Shown: piece after piece, positions 52,418 to 61,377 of the stretch
Numbering within the stretch: the first letter of the stretch is position 1
Layout: every line of letters begins with the position of its first letter
Source: Roseiterribacter gracilis
GTDB lineage: Bacteria > Pseudomonadota > Alphaproteobacteria > BOG-932 > Roseiterribacteraceae
Assembly: GCA_018332375.1 (NCBI GenBank)
Contig: BOPV01000001.1
Location: forward strand, 3,410,001 to 3,474,000
Direction of reading: 5' to 3'
DNA: 64,000 nucleotides
Made by a program: the position numbers and the translations under genes
Notes under the pieces: generated by a model
The model's input: the letters and a program-made list of their open reading frames with translations, nothing else
What the model was told of the DNA's origin: nothing
Database searches by the model: none

Positions 52418-52437
52418 CGGGCGCTTACAAGCGCCCG
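52418..52437 (+). terminator. Short hairpin between the kinase gene and zapE
   Basis: CGGGCGCT-TACA-AGCGCCCG is a perfect 8-base stem with a 4-base loop, six bases after the kinase stop. No T tract follows; it may be an attenuator rather than a full terminator. Confidence 0.45.
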
Positions 52438-52442
52438 ACCCG

Positions 52443-53612
52443 ATGCAAGCCCCCGAACAAAATATACGGCCCGCCACCGTTGCCGACGATTTGCGCGCGC
52501 GCTTCAAAAGCGCGGCGCTGATTGCTGATCAGGCGCAGCTTGCGGCAGCCGAGCGGCTCGATGCGCTGGCGGCGCGGCTGGTCGATTACGAGCCGCAGAA
52601 AAACGGCGGCGGGTTTCTCAGCCGTCTGTTCGACAAAAAGGCCGACGCGCCCAAAGGCCTGTATCTCTGGGGCCCGGTCGGGCGCGGCAAATCGATGTTG
52701 ATGGACATGTTTTTCGCGCGCGTCGCCGTGCGCCAGAAGCGCCGCGTCCATTTCCATGAATTCATGGCGGCCGCACATCGCCGCTTGTTCGAGCTGCGCC
52801 GTGCCAGTTCAGAATCAGGAGGGCCCAAATCGGACGCGCTCGACCGGCTCGCCGACGAAATCGTGGCGCAGCACTGGCTGATCTGTTTTGACGAATTCCA
52901 GGTCTTCGACATCGCCGACGCGATGGTCCTGGGGCGGCTATTCACGGCTTTGTTCGCGCGCGGCGCGGTGGTGGTCGCGACCTCGAACACCGAGCCCGCG
53001 CGCCTCTACGAAGGCGGGCTGCAACGCCAGCTCTTCCTGCCCTTCATCGACCTGCTGCAGCAGCGGGTCGAGACGGTGGCGGTGGCCGGGCCAATGGATC
53101 ATCGCCAGGGCCGGCTGATGGGCCGTCGCGTCTGGTGGAATCCCGCCGACGGCACGGCCGAACGCGCGCTGGCCCGCTATTTCGGCGAACTCTCGGACGG
53201 TGCGCCGTCGGGCTCGGTCGCGCTGAGCGTGGCGGGCGGGCGCGAGCTGGTGGTGAAACGGGCCGCCGGCCGAGTCGCCTGGTTCCAGGCCGAGGAGCTG
53301 CTGGACCGGCCGCTGGGGGCCCAGGACTTCCTGGCCATCGCGGAGCGATTCGATGCGGTGCTGGTTTCGGGGCTGAAACCCTTGCGCGCCGCCCAACGGA
53401 ACGAGGTTCGCCGGTTGATCCTGCTGGTCGACGCCCTGTACGAGGCGGGGACGGTTTTGATCGCGTCGGCCGATGCCGACCCGGACGGGCTCGTGGCCGA
53501 GGGGCCACACGCGGTGGAATTCCAGCGGACGGCAAGCCGGCTGGCAGAAATGCAGGCCGATTCATGGCTGGCCGCGCGTTGGGCGCTCGCGTCCAACGAC
53601 ACATCACTGTAA
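52443..53612 (+). CDS. zapE: AFG1/ZapE-family ATPase
   Basis: 389 residues from the ATG at 52443. Walker A is LWGPVGRGKSMLMD; Walker B is ICFDEFQVFDI; sensor motif VVATSNTEPARLYEGGLQR follows, with the family-specific FLPFIDLLQQ. In bacteria ZapE binds FtsZ in an ATP-dependent way and modulates late division. Yeast Afg1 acts in mitochondrial protein quality control. It is often near sucA/mdh operons in alphaproteobacteria, as here, which supports the family call but not a shared function. Confidence 0.88.
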   Translation: MQAPEQNIRPATVADDLRARFKSAALIADQAQLAAAERLDALAARLVDYEPQKNGGGFLSRLFDKKADAPKGLYLWGPVGRGKSMLMDMFFARVAVRQKRRVHFHEFMAAAHRRLFELRRASSESGGPKSDALDRLADEIVAQHWLICFDEFQVFDIADAMVLGRLFTALFARGAVVVATSNTEPARLYEGGLQRQLFLPFIDLLQQRVETVAVAGPMDHRQGRLMGRRVWWNPADGTAERALARYFGELSDGAPSGSVALSVAGGRELVVKRAAGRVAWFQAEELLDRPLGAQDFLAIAERFDAVLVSGLKPLRAAQRNEVRRLILLVDALYEAGTVLIASADADPDGLVAEGPHAVEFQRTASRLAEMQADSWLAARWALASNDTSL

Positions 53613-53628
53613 GAGACTCTTAAAGACG

Positions 53629-53665
53629 CACGTGGTCGGATCCTGCTCCCTCCGGTCGCCACGTG
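53629..53665 (+). promoter_or_regulatory. Hairpin upstream of a TTG-start gene
   Basis: CACGTGG (53629-53635) pairs with CCACGTG (53659-53665), with additional inner pairing CGGA/TCCG. The 3' arm ends next to AAGGA, the nearest ribosome-binding-like sequence. It may terminate the zapE transcript or gate the next gene. Confidence 0.45.
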
Positions 53666-53684
53666 AAGAAGGACGACAGGACTT

Positions 53685-54488
53685 TTGCCCAACGCTGCAC
53701 ACCGGCCCGCGCCAGACTCGATGGCTGGCCTGCTCTCCGAGCAGGTCATCACGTTCGCGCGCGATCTGAAGGCGCGCTACCGCATCGGCCTGCCTGTGCT
53801 TGCCCCCACCGATGACGAGCGTCCGCTGCGTCCGGAAGAGGTGGTGAACCGGGACCTCGATCTCGGCATGTATGAAAATCCGATCGTGCTGTCGCTGATC
53901 GCCAGCCGCGATCCGATGTCGTCGACTGCGCTGGCCGCCTCGGCCCGCCTGATCTACGCCTCGCGCGAACAGCGCCTGATCGGCGCCATCGCAACGGTCG
54001 CCGGCGAGATGTCCAAGCACGCCGACGTGCGCAACGGCATCGGCCTGGCCGCCCGCTACAAATTCAATCCGACCATCGCCGAGCGCGTCGCCGACATGTC
54101 GCTGCGCCGCGTCGACCAGGACCGCCAGCAAGCGCTGCAGCAACTGGTCGATCTCGTGCACCGCCTGCGCCGGGGCGATCCGGTCGGCGAGAAATTCGTC
54201 GCCGATCTGCTGCGCCACGCCTACGCTGCCAATCTTCGCCCCGAAGTACTGCAGCGGACTGTGTTGTCGATTTTGGAATCGCCGACGCTGCGCTCGAAGA
54301 TCAAGCTGTCGCTGATCGAAAATTTGCATTACTTCCCGCGTCACCTACTGATCGCCGTCGCGACCCAGGTGAACCGCATGCCGTTCGACAATGATCACGC
54401 CTTCCTGAAGCGCGAACTCCAGCTTGCGCTGCAGCTCAACGATCACATGCGAAAGAACGGCACGGCGGCCCGCATCGCTCGACGCTGA
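53685..54488 (+). CDS. Helical protein of unknown function
   Basis: 267 residues from a TTG at 53685, preceded by ACAGGACT; an ATG at 53721 lacks any ribosome binding site. The protein is predicted helical by composition, with no signal peptide or membrane segment and many leucine/alanine/arginine repeats (LVDLVHRLRRGDPVGEKFVADLLRH is an example region). Eight bases separate it from the DUF2336 gene, so they are probably an operon. It may itself be a diverged DUF2336 relative. I do not recognise a function. Confidence 0.55.
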   Translation: MPNAAHRPAPDSMAGLLSEQVITFARDLKARYRIGLPVLAPTDDERPLRPEEVVNRDLDLGMYENPIVLSLIASRDPMSSTALAASARLIYASREQRLIGAIATVAGEMSKHADVRNGIGLAARYKFNPTIAERVADMSLRRVDQDRQQALQQLVDLVHRLRRGDPVGEKFVADLLRHAYAANLRPEVLQRTVLSILESPTLRSKIKLSLIENLHYFPRHLLIAVATQVNRMPFDNDHAFLKRELQLALQLNDHMRKNGTAARIARR

Positions 54489-54496
54489 GCACGCAG

Positions 54497-55741
54497 ATGA
54501 GCACCAAGACGACTGACGAACCCCCGAAACTGATGGATTACGAGCAGGCGAAAAAACTCGCCCGCCACGGCAATCCTGTCGTTCGCCGCGAACTCGCTGC
54601 ACGCGACGACGTGCGTTCGGAATTTCTCTATTACCTTTCGGAAGATCCGTCGCCGGAAGTTCGCCGCGCCGTCGCGCTGAACCCGCGCACGCCGGTCCAT
54701 GTCGGACCGTTGCTGGCGCGCGACCCGGACCTGACCGTGCGCATCGCGCTGGCGCAAAAACTCGCGCGCCTGCTGCCGGATCTCGATCCCGACGCCAAGG
54801 CCCAGCTGTTCGATCTGTGCGTGCAGTCGCTGGAAACGCTGGCGCGCGACCAGGTCGTGAAAGTGCGCGCGGCAGTTGCCAGCGCATTGGCCGACGTGGC
54901 GCGGGCCCCGCCCGGCTTGATCCGCACCTTGGCGCGCGACGTCGAAGAAGAAGTTGCGTCCACGGTGCTCAAGATCTGCGCGCTGGTCAGCGAAGCCGAT
55001 CTGCTCGAAATCATTTCGACCGATCCGAAGAGCTGGCAGCTCGTTGCCATCGCCAGCCGCGCGAGTGTGCCGGTGGATGTTGCCGAAGCGATCATCGCGA
55101 CCGGCGACATTCCGGCGACGTCGAAGCTGCTCGACAATAACGGTGCGGAAATCACCGAATATTCGGTCGAACAGCTGGTCGAACGTTCGCGCGAGACCAA
55201 AGAATTCCAGAAGGCGCTGGCGCGTCGCCGCAAGCTGGCGCCGGAACTGGCGCTGAAAATGTGCGATTTCGTTGATGTCAGCGTGATGCGCCTGCTGCGC
55301 AACCGTCTCGACTTCGATCCCGAGACCTTGTCGACGGTGCTGGAAACGATGCGCCGTCGCGTCGACTGGATCGACAGCAAGATTGAAGAAGAAAGCCCGG
55401 CCTCGCGCGCACGCGCCATGTTGGCGGGCGGCGATCTGACCGAAAACGCGGTGCTCGACGCGCTGTCGTGGAACGACCGTGTCTTCGTGCTCGAAGCGCT
55501 GGCGTTGAAGGCGCAGGTACCGCCGGAATTAATCGACCGCATCTTCATGGCCGGCTCGGCCAAAGGCGTGGTCGCGTTGGCCTGGCGGGCCGGCCTGTCG
55601 ATGCGCGCGGCGATGCAACTGCAGGTGAAAGCCGCGGGCGTGCCGCCGAAGAAGGTGGTCAATGCCAAAGACGGCACCGACTATCCGATGAGCGAAGACG
55701 AGATGATGCAACTGCTCGAATTTTTCGGCGTTGGAAGCTGA
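54497..55741 (+). CDS. DUF2336 protein with HEAT-like repeats
   Basis: 414 residues, cytoplasmic. Repeated helical pairs occur, such as NPVVRRELAARDDVRSEFLY, SPEVRRAVALNPRTPVHVG and DLTVRIALAQKLARLLPD, typical of HEAT/armadillo solenoids. The pattern is that of the DUF2336 family, common in alphaproteobacteria and of unknown function. The C-terminus has an acidic tail (MSEDEMMQLLEFFG). A protein-protein scaffold role is inferred from the solenoid. Confidence 0.75.
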   Translation: MSTKTTDEPPKLMDYEQAKKLARHGNPVVRRELAARDDVRSEFLYYLSEDPSPEVRRAVALNPRTPVHVGPLLARDPDLTVRIALAQKLARLLPDLDPDAKAQLFDLCVQSLETLARDQVVKVRAAVASALADVARAPPGLIRTLARDVEEEVASTVLKICALVSEADLLEIISTDPKSWQLVAIASRASVPVDVAEAIIATGDIPATSKLLDNNGAEITEYSVEQLVERSRETKEFQKALARRRKLAPELALKMCDFVDVSVMRLLRNRLDFDPETLSTVLETMRRRVDWIDSKIEEESPASRARAMLAGGDLTENAVLDALSWNDRVFVLEALALKAQVPPELIDRIFMAGSAKGVVALAWRAGLSMRAAMQLQVKAAGVPPKKVVNAKDGTDYPMSEDEMMQLLEFFGVGS

Positions 55742-55745
55742 AGCG

Positions 55746-55759
55746 GAAACTCGAGTTTC
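55746..55759. promoter_or_regulatory. 14-base perfect palindrome before the DUF2147 gene
   Basis: GAAACTCGAGTTTC is fully self-complementary and occupies most of the 23-base gap between the DUF2336 stop and the next ATG. No Shine-Dalgarno sequence is visible in that gap. Confidence 0.4.
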
Positions 55760-55764
55760 GAATC

Positions 55765-56223
55765 ATGCGCGCTCTGCTTCTGGCTGCCTTCGTCTTCGGT
55801 CTCCCTTCGATTTCCCATGCCCAGTCCTCGCCGCTCGGCCTGTGGCTGGCTGAATCGGGCAAGGCGGCGGTCGAAATCACCGAATGCGGTGCGGCCGGCC
55901 TGTGCGGCAAGATCGCGTGGCTGAAAGAGCCGCTCGACGAAAGCGGCAAGCCGCGCCTCGACAAGAACAATCCCGCCGCCGAGCTCAAGTCGCAGAAACT
56001 GTGCGGTCTGCTGATGGTGGGGAATTTCAAGCCGGCCGGGAAACCCAACGAGTGGGACGGCGGCTTCATCTACAATCCCGAAGACGGCAAGACGTATTCC
56101 AGCGAGATGGAGCTGAAGAGCCCCGACGTGCTGGGCGTCCGCGGCTATGTCGGCATTCCGCTGTTCGGCAAAAGCCAGACCTGGACCCGGCTCCCCAACG
56201 AGCACCAGCGCTGCAAGGTTTGA
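55765..56223 (+). CDS. Exported DUF2147 protein
   Basis: 152 residues with a signal peptide (RALLLAAFVFGLPSISHAQ). The mature domain opens with SSPLGLWLAESGKAAVEI and continues ECGAAGLCGKIAWLKEP, DGGFIYNPEDGKTYSS and GYVGIPLFGKSQTWTR, the conserved blocks of DUF2147, a lipocalin-like secreted family. Two cysteines near position 40 could pair. Function unknown. It follows the DUF2336 gene closely. Confidence 0.82.
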   Translation: MRALLLAAFVFGLPSISHAQSSPLGLWLAESGKAAVEITECGAAGLCGKIAWLKEPLDESGKPRLDKNNPAAELKSQKLCGLLMVGNFKPAGKPNEWDGGFIYNPEDGKTYSSEMELKSPDVLGVRGYVGIPLFGKSQTWTRLPNEHQRCKV

Positions 56224-57327
<1,104 letters not shown>

Positions 57328-57349
57328 GCTTTCGCAGGTCGGTGCTACC

Positions 57350-57387
57350 GGGCGCGGACGGCAACATCCGCGCCCGTCTTGTTTGTG
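57350..57387 (+). terminator. Rho-independent terminator after mdh
   Basis: GGGCGCGGA (57350-57358) and TCCGCGCCC (57367-57375) form a perfect 9-base stem with an 8-base loop, followed by GTCTTGTTTG. This separates mdh from the next gene. Confidence 0.75.
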
Positions 57388-57413
57388 GCTTCGATGGTTG
57401 CGATGCTCGCAAA

Positions 57414-58271
57414 ATGGCGACTGTTGCAGAATCGCCCGGCGATCGATTTCTAGACCTTGGGCGTATCGGCGGCGCGCCCTCGTGGCGCGCAATCGCGCTG
57501 ATCGTGCTTGCGCTCTTAGTGGCTGTTGCGCCTTACGCGCTGCTTCGCGAAGTGGTGCGCTCGTTTGGATTGCCGGCGGTGATCGCTAGCATGTCGCTTC
57601 CCGGCATCGAGTTCGGGTTTTTGTTGTTACTGACCAGGCCTGTGTTGCGCCGGTCCTGGCGAACGGTTTTTGGTATCGGGAAAATTTCGTGTCGTCGGAT
57701 CGCCGCCGCCGCTTCGTTGTATTTCGCGCTCAACTGCCTGACGGCAGTTGGCGCTTCAATGCTCATGGGATTCCCAGCGCGTGACTTGTCCGGGGTAGAC
57801 TTTGCAATGGCGTTCGGCGTCGCATTGCTTCTGGTCCCGTTTCAGGCTGCAGCCGAAGAATTCAGCTATCGCGGTGTTGTACTGCAGACGCTCGGTCGCG
57901 CGACGCGCGCGCGTGCGCTCCTCTATGTGATCCCAGGCATCCTCTTTGCCGCCATGCATTCCAGCCAAGGTGTCGGCGCCTGGATTTACGCCGAAGTCTT
58001 TGCCGCCTCCTGCTTCCTGACTTGGCTGGTGATGCGCGAAGGCAATCTTGCCGCAGCGATCGGCGCGCACGCGGGGAACAATATTTCGGCTGTTGTCTTC
58101 GGCAACGCCGACAGTCCGATATATCCCCATGCGCTGTTCCTCGACAGTGGACCGACGACCATGATCGACGTTCTCTGTTCGATCGGTACGATGGTGGCCT
58201 TTGTTGTAATTTGGTCCCTCGTCGATCGGCCTGCCGCTGATCGGCACGGTTTTGTCGCGGTATCCACATGA
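57414..58271 (+). CDS. CPBP-family intramembrane protease
   Basis: 285 residues from the ATG at 57414; the open frame upstream runs through mdh. About seven to eight membrane segments. The protease motifs are AAEEFSYRGVVLQ (glutamate pair E148/E149 and Arg153), ILFAAMHSSQG (H182) and IGAHAGNNI. The family (CaaX proteases and bacteriocin-processing enzymes) cleaves within or near membranes. Base composition is less GC-rich and its codon use looser than in neighbours, which could mean later acquisition. Its stop overlaps the VOC gene start. Confidence 0.82.
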   Translation: MATVAESPGDRFLDLGRIGGAPSWRAIALIVLALLVAVAPYALLREVVRSFGLPAVIASMSLPGIEFGFLLLLTRPVLRRSWRTVFGIGKISCRRIAAAASLYFALNCLTAVGASMLMGFPARDLSGVDFAMAFGVALLLVPFQAAAEEFSYRGVVLQTLGRATRARALLYVIPGILFAAMHSSQGVGAWIYAEVFAASCFLTWLVMREGNLAAAIGAHAGNNISAVVFGNADSPIYPHALFLDSGPTTMIDVLCSIGTMVAFVVIWSLVDRPAADRHGFVAVST

Positions 58272-58651
58272 TCAAACCCGACGCGCTCGATCATTTTGTG
58301 TTGCTGGTGCGCGACCTCGATCGCGCCGTTGCCTGGTATCGCGACGTGCTGGGCGTGGAAGCCGAGAAGTTCAAAGAAGATCGCTGGGCGCTGAAATTCG
58401 GTGCGCAGAAAATCAATCTGCAAGTGGTGGGGCGCAGCGATCCCTATGCGCTGCATGCGACGCCGGGTGCGGGTGATTTCTGTCTGCTGACGCAAACGCC
58501 GCTCGATCTGGTGCGGGCGCATCTCGCTGCGATGAACGTGCCGATCGTACTTGGCCCGACCGAACGCACCGGTGCCAACGGCCCGATCAACTCGGTCTAT
58601 GTGCGCGACCCGGACGAAAATCTGGTCGAGATCGCGAACCGGCTCTACTGA
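58268..58651 (+). CDS. VOC-superfamily protein (glyoxalase/dioxygenase fold)
   Basis: 127 residues with one VOC unit pair: LDHFVLLVRDLDRAVAWYRDVLG at the start, KINLQVVG in the middle, and YVRDPDENLVEIANR at the end with the metal-ligand Glu. Such proteins dimerise to form a metal site and may be glyoxalases, dioxygenases or fosfomycin-type enzymes; nothing decides which. Translationally coupled to the CPBP gene, and its last seven bases overlap the convergent YjbR-like gene. Confidence 0.85.
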   Translation: MIKPDALDHFVLLVRDLDRAVAWYRDVLGVEAEKFKEDRWALKFGAQKINLQVVGRSDPYALHATPGAGDFCLLTQTPLDLVRAHLAAMNVPIVLGPTERTGANGPINSVYVRDPDENLVEIANRLY

Positions 58652-59004
58652 CGTTCTGCGTCAAGCGCAGCCAGCAGCTTCTTCGGCGCATTGGCGCGCC
58701 ATGCCAGTTCGATCCGGTGTTTGAGCTCTTTCGCCGAAATCGTTTTCACGTGCGCCAGCACCAGCGCGTAGCCGTGATAATGCGGCGTCTCGAAAAAGAT
58801 CTTGGGTGCGGCTGCGATCAAGACGGCTTTGTCCTCGACCGGACAATGCAGCACCAGCGTGTCGGCATCTTTGACGCGAGCCAGCAGCTTGCCTTTCACC
58901 TTCAGCGCTGGCGTGCCGTAGGAGGTGCTTTCTTCAATGCTTGGTAACCCTGTTGCCGCAGCGCGGAGCATGGCGAAAGCATGGTCGAGATCGGATGCGG
59001 CCAT
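58645..59004 (-). CDS. MmcQ/YjbR-family protein
   Basis: 119 residues. Family blocks: [42 protein letters not shown] and [14 protein letters not shown]. The YjbR fold resembles DNA-binding CyaY-like domains, but no function is firmly established. It is divergent from sucC, with a 161-base gap between starts, and its 3' end overlaps the VOC gene. Confidence 0.8.
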   Translation of the reverse strand: MAASDLDHAFAMLRAAATGLPSIEESTSYGTPALKVKGKLLARVKDADTLVLHCPVEDKAVLIAAAPKIFFETPHYHGYALVLAHVKTISAKELKHRIELAWRANAPKKLLAALDAERQ

Positions 59005-59165
59005 GCCGCGACGCTACGCGCAGTGCAGCCAACCGTGAACGGCGGCCGAACTCGGGACCGACCCCGTTGCGCCGCAGCACCAGCCGGCCTAAGACGACCG
59101 GCGCTCTCGGCTTGGCGTCAGCCGGCCAGTCCGCCTGTTTTCCAGGACCTTTTCCAGGAATCTCG

Positions 59166-60335
59166 ATGAACATTCACGAGTATCAGGCCAAAGGCCTGTT
59201 GAAAGAGTACGGCGTCGCGGTACCTCGCGGCGGTGTTGCCTACACGCCGCGCGAAGCGACTGAGGTCGCTTCCCAGCTCGGCGGCCCGGTTTGGGTCGTC
59301 AAAGCCCAGATCCACGCGGGCGGTCGTGGCAAGGCCGGCGGCGTCAAGGTCGTGAAGAGCCTGGACGAAGTCCACGCCCAGACCGAAGCGATGCTCGGCA
59401 AAGTGCTGATCACGCCCCAGACCGGCCCCGAAGGACGCGAAGTCAAACGCGTCTATATCGAGGAAGGCTGCGACATCAAACGCGAGCTGTATCTGTCGCT
59501 GCTGCTCGATCGCGCCACCTCGCGCGTTACCGTGATGGCCTCGACCGAAGGCGGCATGGAAATCGAAGAAGTCGCACACACCAACCCGGAAAAGATCGTC
59601 AAGATCGCGATCGACCCGGTCACTGGTTTGATGCCGTACCATGCGCGCGAAGTTGCCTTCGCGCTGAAGCTGGAAGGCAAGCAGGTCAACGCCGCGGTGA
59701 AGTTCCTCACCGGCGTCTACCGCGCCTTCGTCGATCTCGATGCGAGCCAGGTCGAAATCAATCCGCTGGTCGTCACCGGTGCCGGTGACGTGATCGCGCT
59801 CGATGCGAAGATGAACTTCGACGACAACGCGCTCTATCGGCACCCGAACGTCGAAGCGCTGCGCGATGAGTCGGAAGAAGATCCGATCGAACTCGAAGCC
59901 GGCAAACACCAGCTCAACTACGTCAAGCTCGACGGCAACATTGGCTGCATGGTCAACGGCGCCGGTCTTGCGATGGCGACGATGGACATCATCAAGTTGT
60001 ATGGCGGCGACCCCGCCAACTTCTTGGACGTCGGCGGCGGTGCGACGCGCGAACGCGTCACCACCGCGTTCAAGCTGATCCTGTCGGATCCCAACGTTGA
60101 AGGCATTCTGGTCAACATCTTCGGCGGCATCATGCGCTGCGACGTTATCGCCGAAGGCGTTGTCGCAGCCGCGCGCGAAGTTTCGTTGCACGTGCCGTTG
60201 GTGGTTCGCCTCGAAGGCACCAACGTCGATCTCGGCAAGAAGATCCTGAACGAAAGCGGCCTCAAGATCGTGGCTGCAAGCGACCTGGCCGACGCGGCCG
60301 ACAAAGTCGTGAAGGCCGTGAAGGAGGCCGCATAA
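59166..60335 (+). CDS. sucC: Succinyl-CoA synthetase (succinate-CoA ligase) beta subunit
   Basis: 389 residues from the ATG at 59166 ([16 protein letters not shown], the family's invariable start). ATP-grasp domain with [18 protein letters not shown]; metal site [10 protein letters not shown]-terminal ligase domain with [17 protein letters not shown] and [17 protein letters not shown]. With SucD it converts succinyl-CoA to succinate while making ATP or GTP. The ribosome binding site region is a duplicated TTTTCCAGGA (59138-59147 and 59150-59159). Two bases separate it from sucD. Confidence 0.97.
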   Translation: MNIHEYQAKGLLKEYGVAVPRGGVAYTPREATEVASQLGGPVWVVKAQIHAGGRGKAGGVKVVKSLDEVHAQTEAMLGKVLITPQTGPEGREVKRVYIEEGCDIKRELYLSLLLDRATSRVTVMASTEGGMEIEEVAHTNPEKIVKIAIDPVTGLMPYHAREVAFALKLEGKQVNAAVKFLTGVYRAFVDLDASQVEINPLVVTGAGDVIALDAKMNFDDNALYRHPNVEALRDESEEDPIELEAGKHQLNYVKLDGNIGCMVNGAGLAMATMDIIKLYGGDPANFLDVGGGATRERVTTAFKLILSDPNVEGILVNIFGGIMRCDVIAEGVVAAAREVSLHVPLVVRLEGTNVDLGKKILNESGLKIVAASDLADAADKVVKAVKEAA

Positions 60336-60336
60336 C

Positions 60337-61212
60337 ATGGCCGTTCTCGTCGACAAGAATACCAAAGTCATCTGCCAGGGCTTCACCGGCGCGCAGGGCA
60401 CGTTCCACTCGGAACAGGCGATTGCGTACGGCACCCAGATGGTCGGCGGCGTGACGCCGGGCAAAGGCGGCACCAAGCATCTCGACCTTCCCGTGTTCGA
60501 TACGGTGCATGACGCGGTGAAGAAGACCGGTGCCAACGCATCGGTGATTTACGTGCCGGCTGCGTTCGCGGCCGACGCGATCCTCGAAGCCGTCGATGCG
60601 GAAATTCCGCTCGTCGTTTGCATCACCGAAGGCATCCCTGTTCTCGACATGGTCGAGGTCAAGCGCGTGCTGGCTGGTTCCAAGTCGCGCCTGATCGGTC
60701 CGAACTGCCCGGGCGTGATCACGCCCGACGCGTGCAAGATCGGCATCATGCCGGGTCACATCCACAAGCGCGGCAAGATCGGCATCGTGTCGCGTTCGGG
60801 CACGTTGACCTACGAAGCGGTGGCGCAGACCACGGCTGCTGGTCTCGGTCAGACGACCTGCATCGGCATCGGTGGTGATCCGGTCAACGGCACCAACTTC
60901 GTCGACTGCCTGGAGATGTTCTTCGCCGATCCGGAAACCGAAGGCGTGATCATGATCGGCGAAATCGGCGGCGACGCTGAAATCAAAGGCGCCGAATATG
61001 TGAAGTCCATGAAGTCGAAGAAGCCGGTTGTCGGCTTCATCGCGGGCCGTACGGCGCCTCCGGGCCGCCGCATGGGCCACGCGGGTGCGGTGATCTCGGG
61101 CGGCGCCGACACGGCCGATCACAAGATCGCAGCCATGCGCGAAGCCGGCATCCATGTCAGCGAAAGCCCGGCCTCGCTGGGTCAGACGATGCTGAAAGCC
61201 ATGAAGGGCTGA
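60337..61212 (+). CDS. sucD: Succinyl-CoA synthetase alpha subunit
   Basis: 291 residues. CoA-binding Rossmann region ([35 protein letters not shown]), ligase motif [12 protein letters not shown], and the phosphorylated active-site histidine H248 in [13 protein letters not shown]. Forms the catalytic dimer with SucC. It ends the sucCD transcript; a strong terminator follows 26 bases later, so sucA has its own promoter or depends on readthrough. Confidence 0.97.
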   Translation: MAVLVDKNTKVICQGFTGAQGTFHSEQAIAYGTQMVGGVTPGKGGTKHLDLPVFDTVHDAVKKTGANASVIYVPAAFAADAILEAVDAEIPLVVCITEGIPVLDMVEVKRVLAGSKSRLIGPNCPGVITPDACKIGIMPGHIHKRGKIGIVSRSGTLTYEAVAQTTAAGLGQTTCIGIGGDPVNGTNFVDCLEMFFADPETEGVIMIGEIGGDAEIKGAEYVKSMKSKKPVVGFIAGRTAPPGRRMGHAGAVISGGADTADHKIAAMREAGIHVSESPASLGQTMLKAMKG

Positions 61213-61238
61213 GCCGCCCTTCTTTGCTGGTGTGAATT

Positions 61239-61278
61239 ATGGCCCGGCCTGGCAACAGGCCGGGCCATTTCCTTTTGG
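61239..61278 (+). terminator. Rho-independent terminator after sucD
   Basis: A 13-base perfect stem (ATGGCCCGGCCTG / CAGGCCGGGCCAT) with loop GCAA, followed by TTCCTTTTGG. Very stable; lies between sucD and sucA. Confidence 0.9.
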
Positions 61279-61377
61279 GTAATTGTTTCCGGTTCCTCTC
61301 GACCAGGACCGAAAGTTGCTGCGCAGACCCGATGAATGCGCAGGCCACGAGCCTTCAAGTATCTGCCGGGACTTGCT

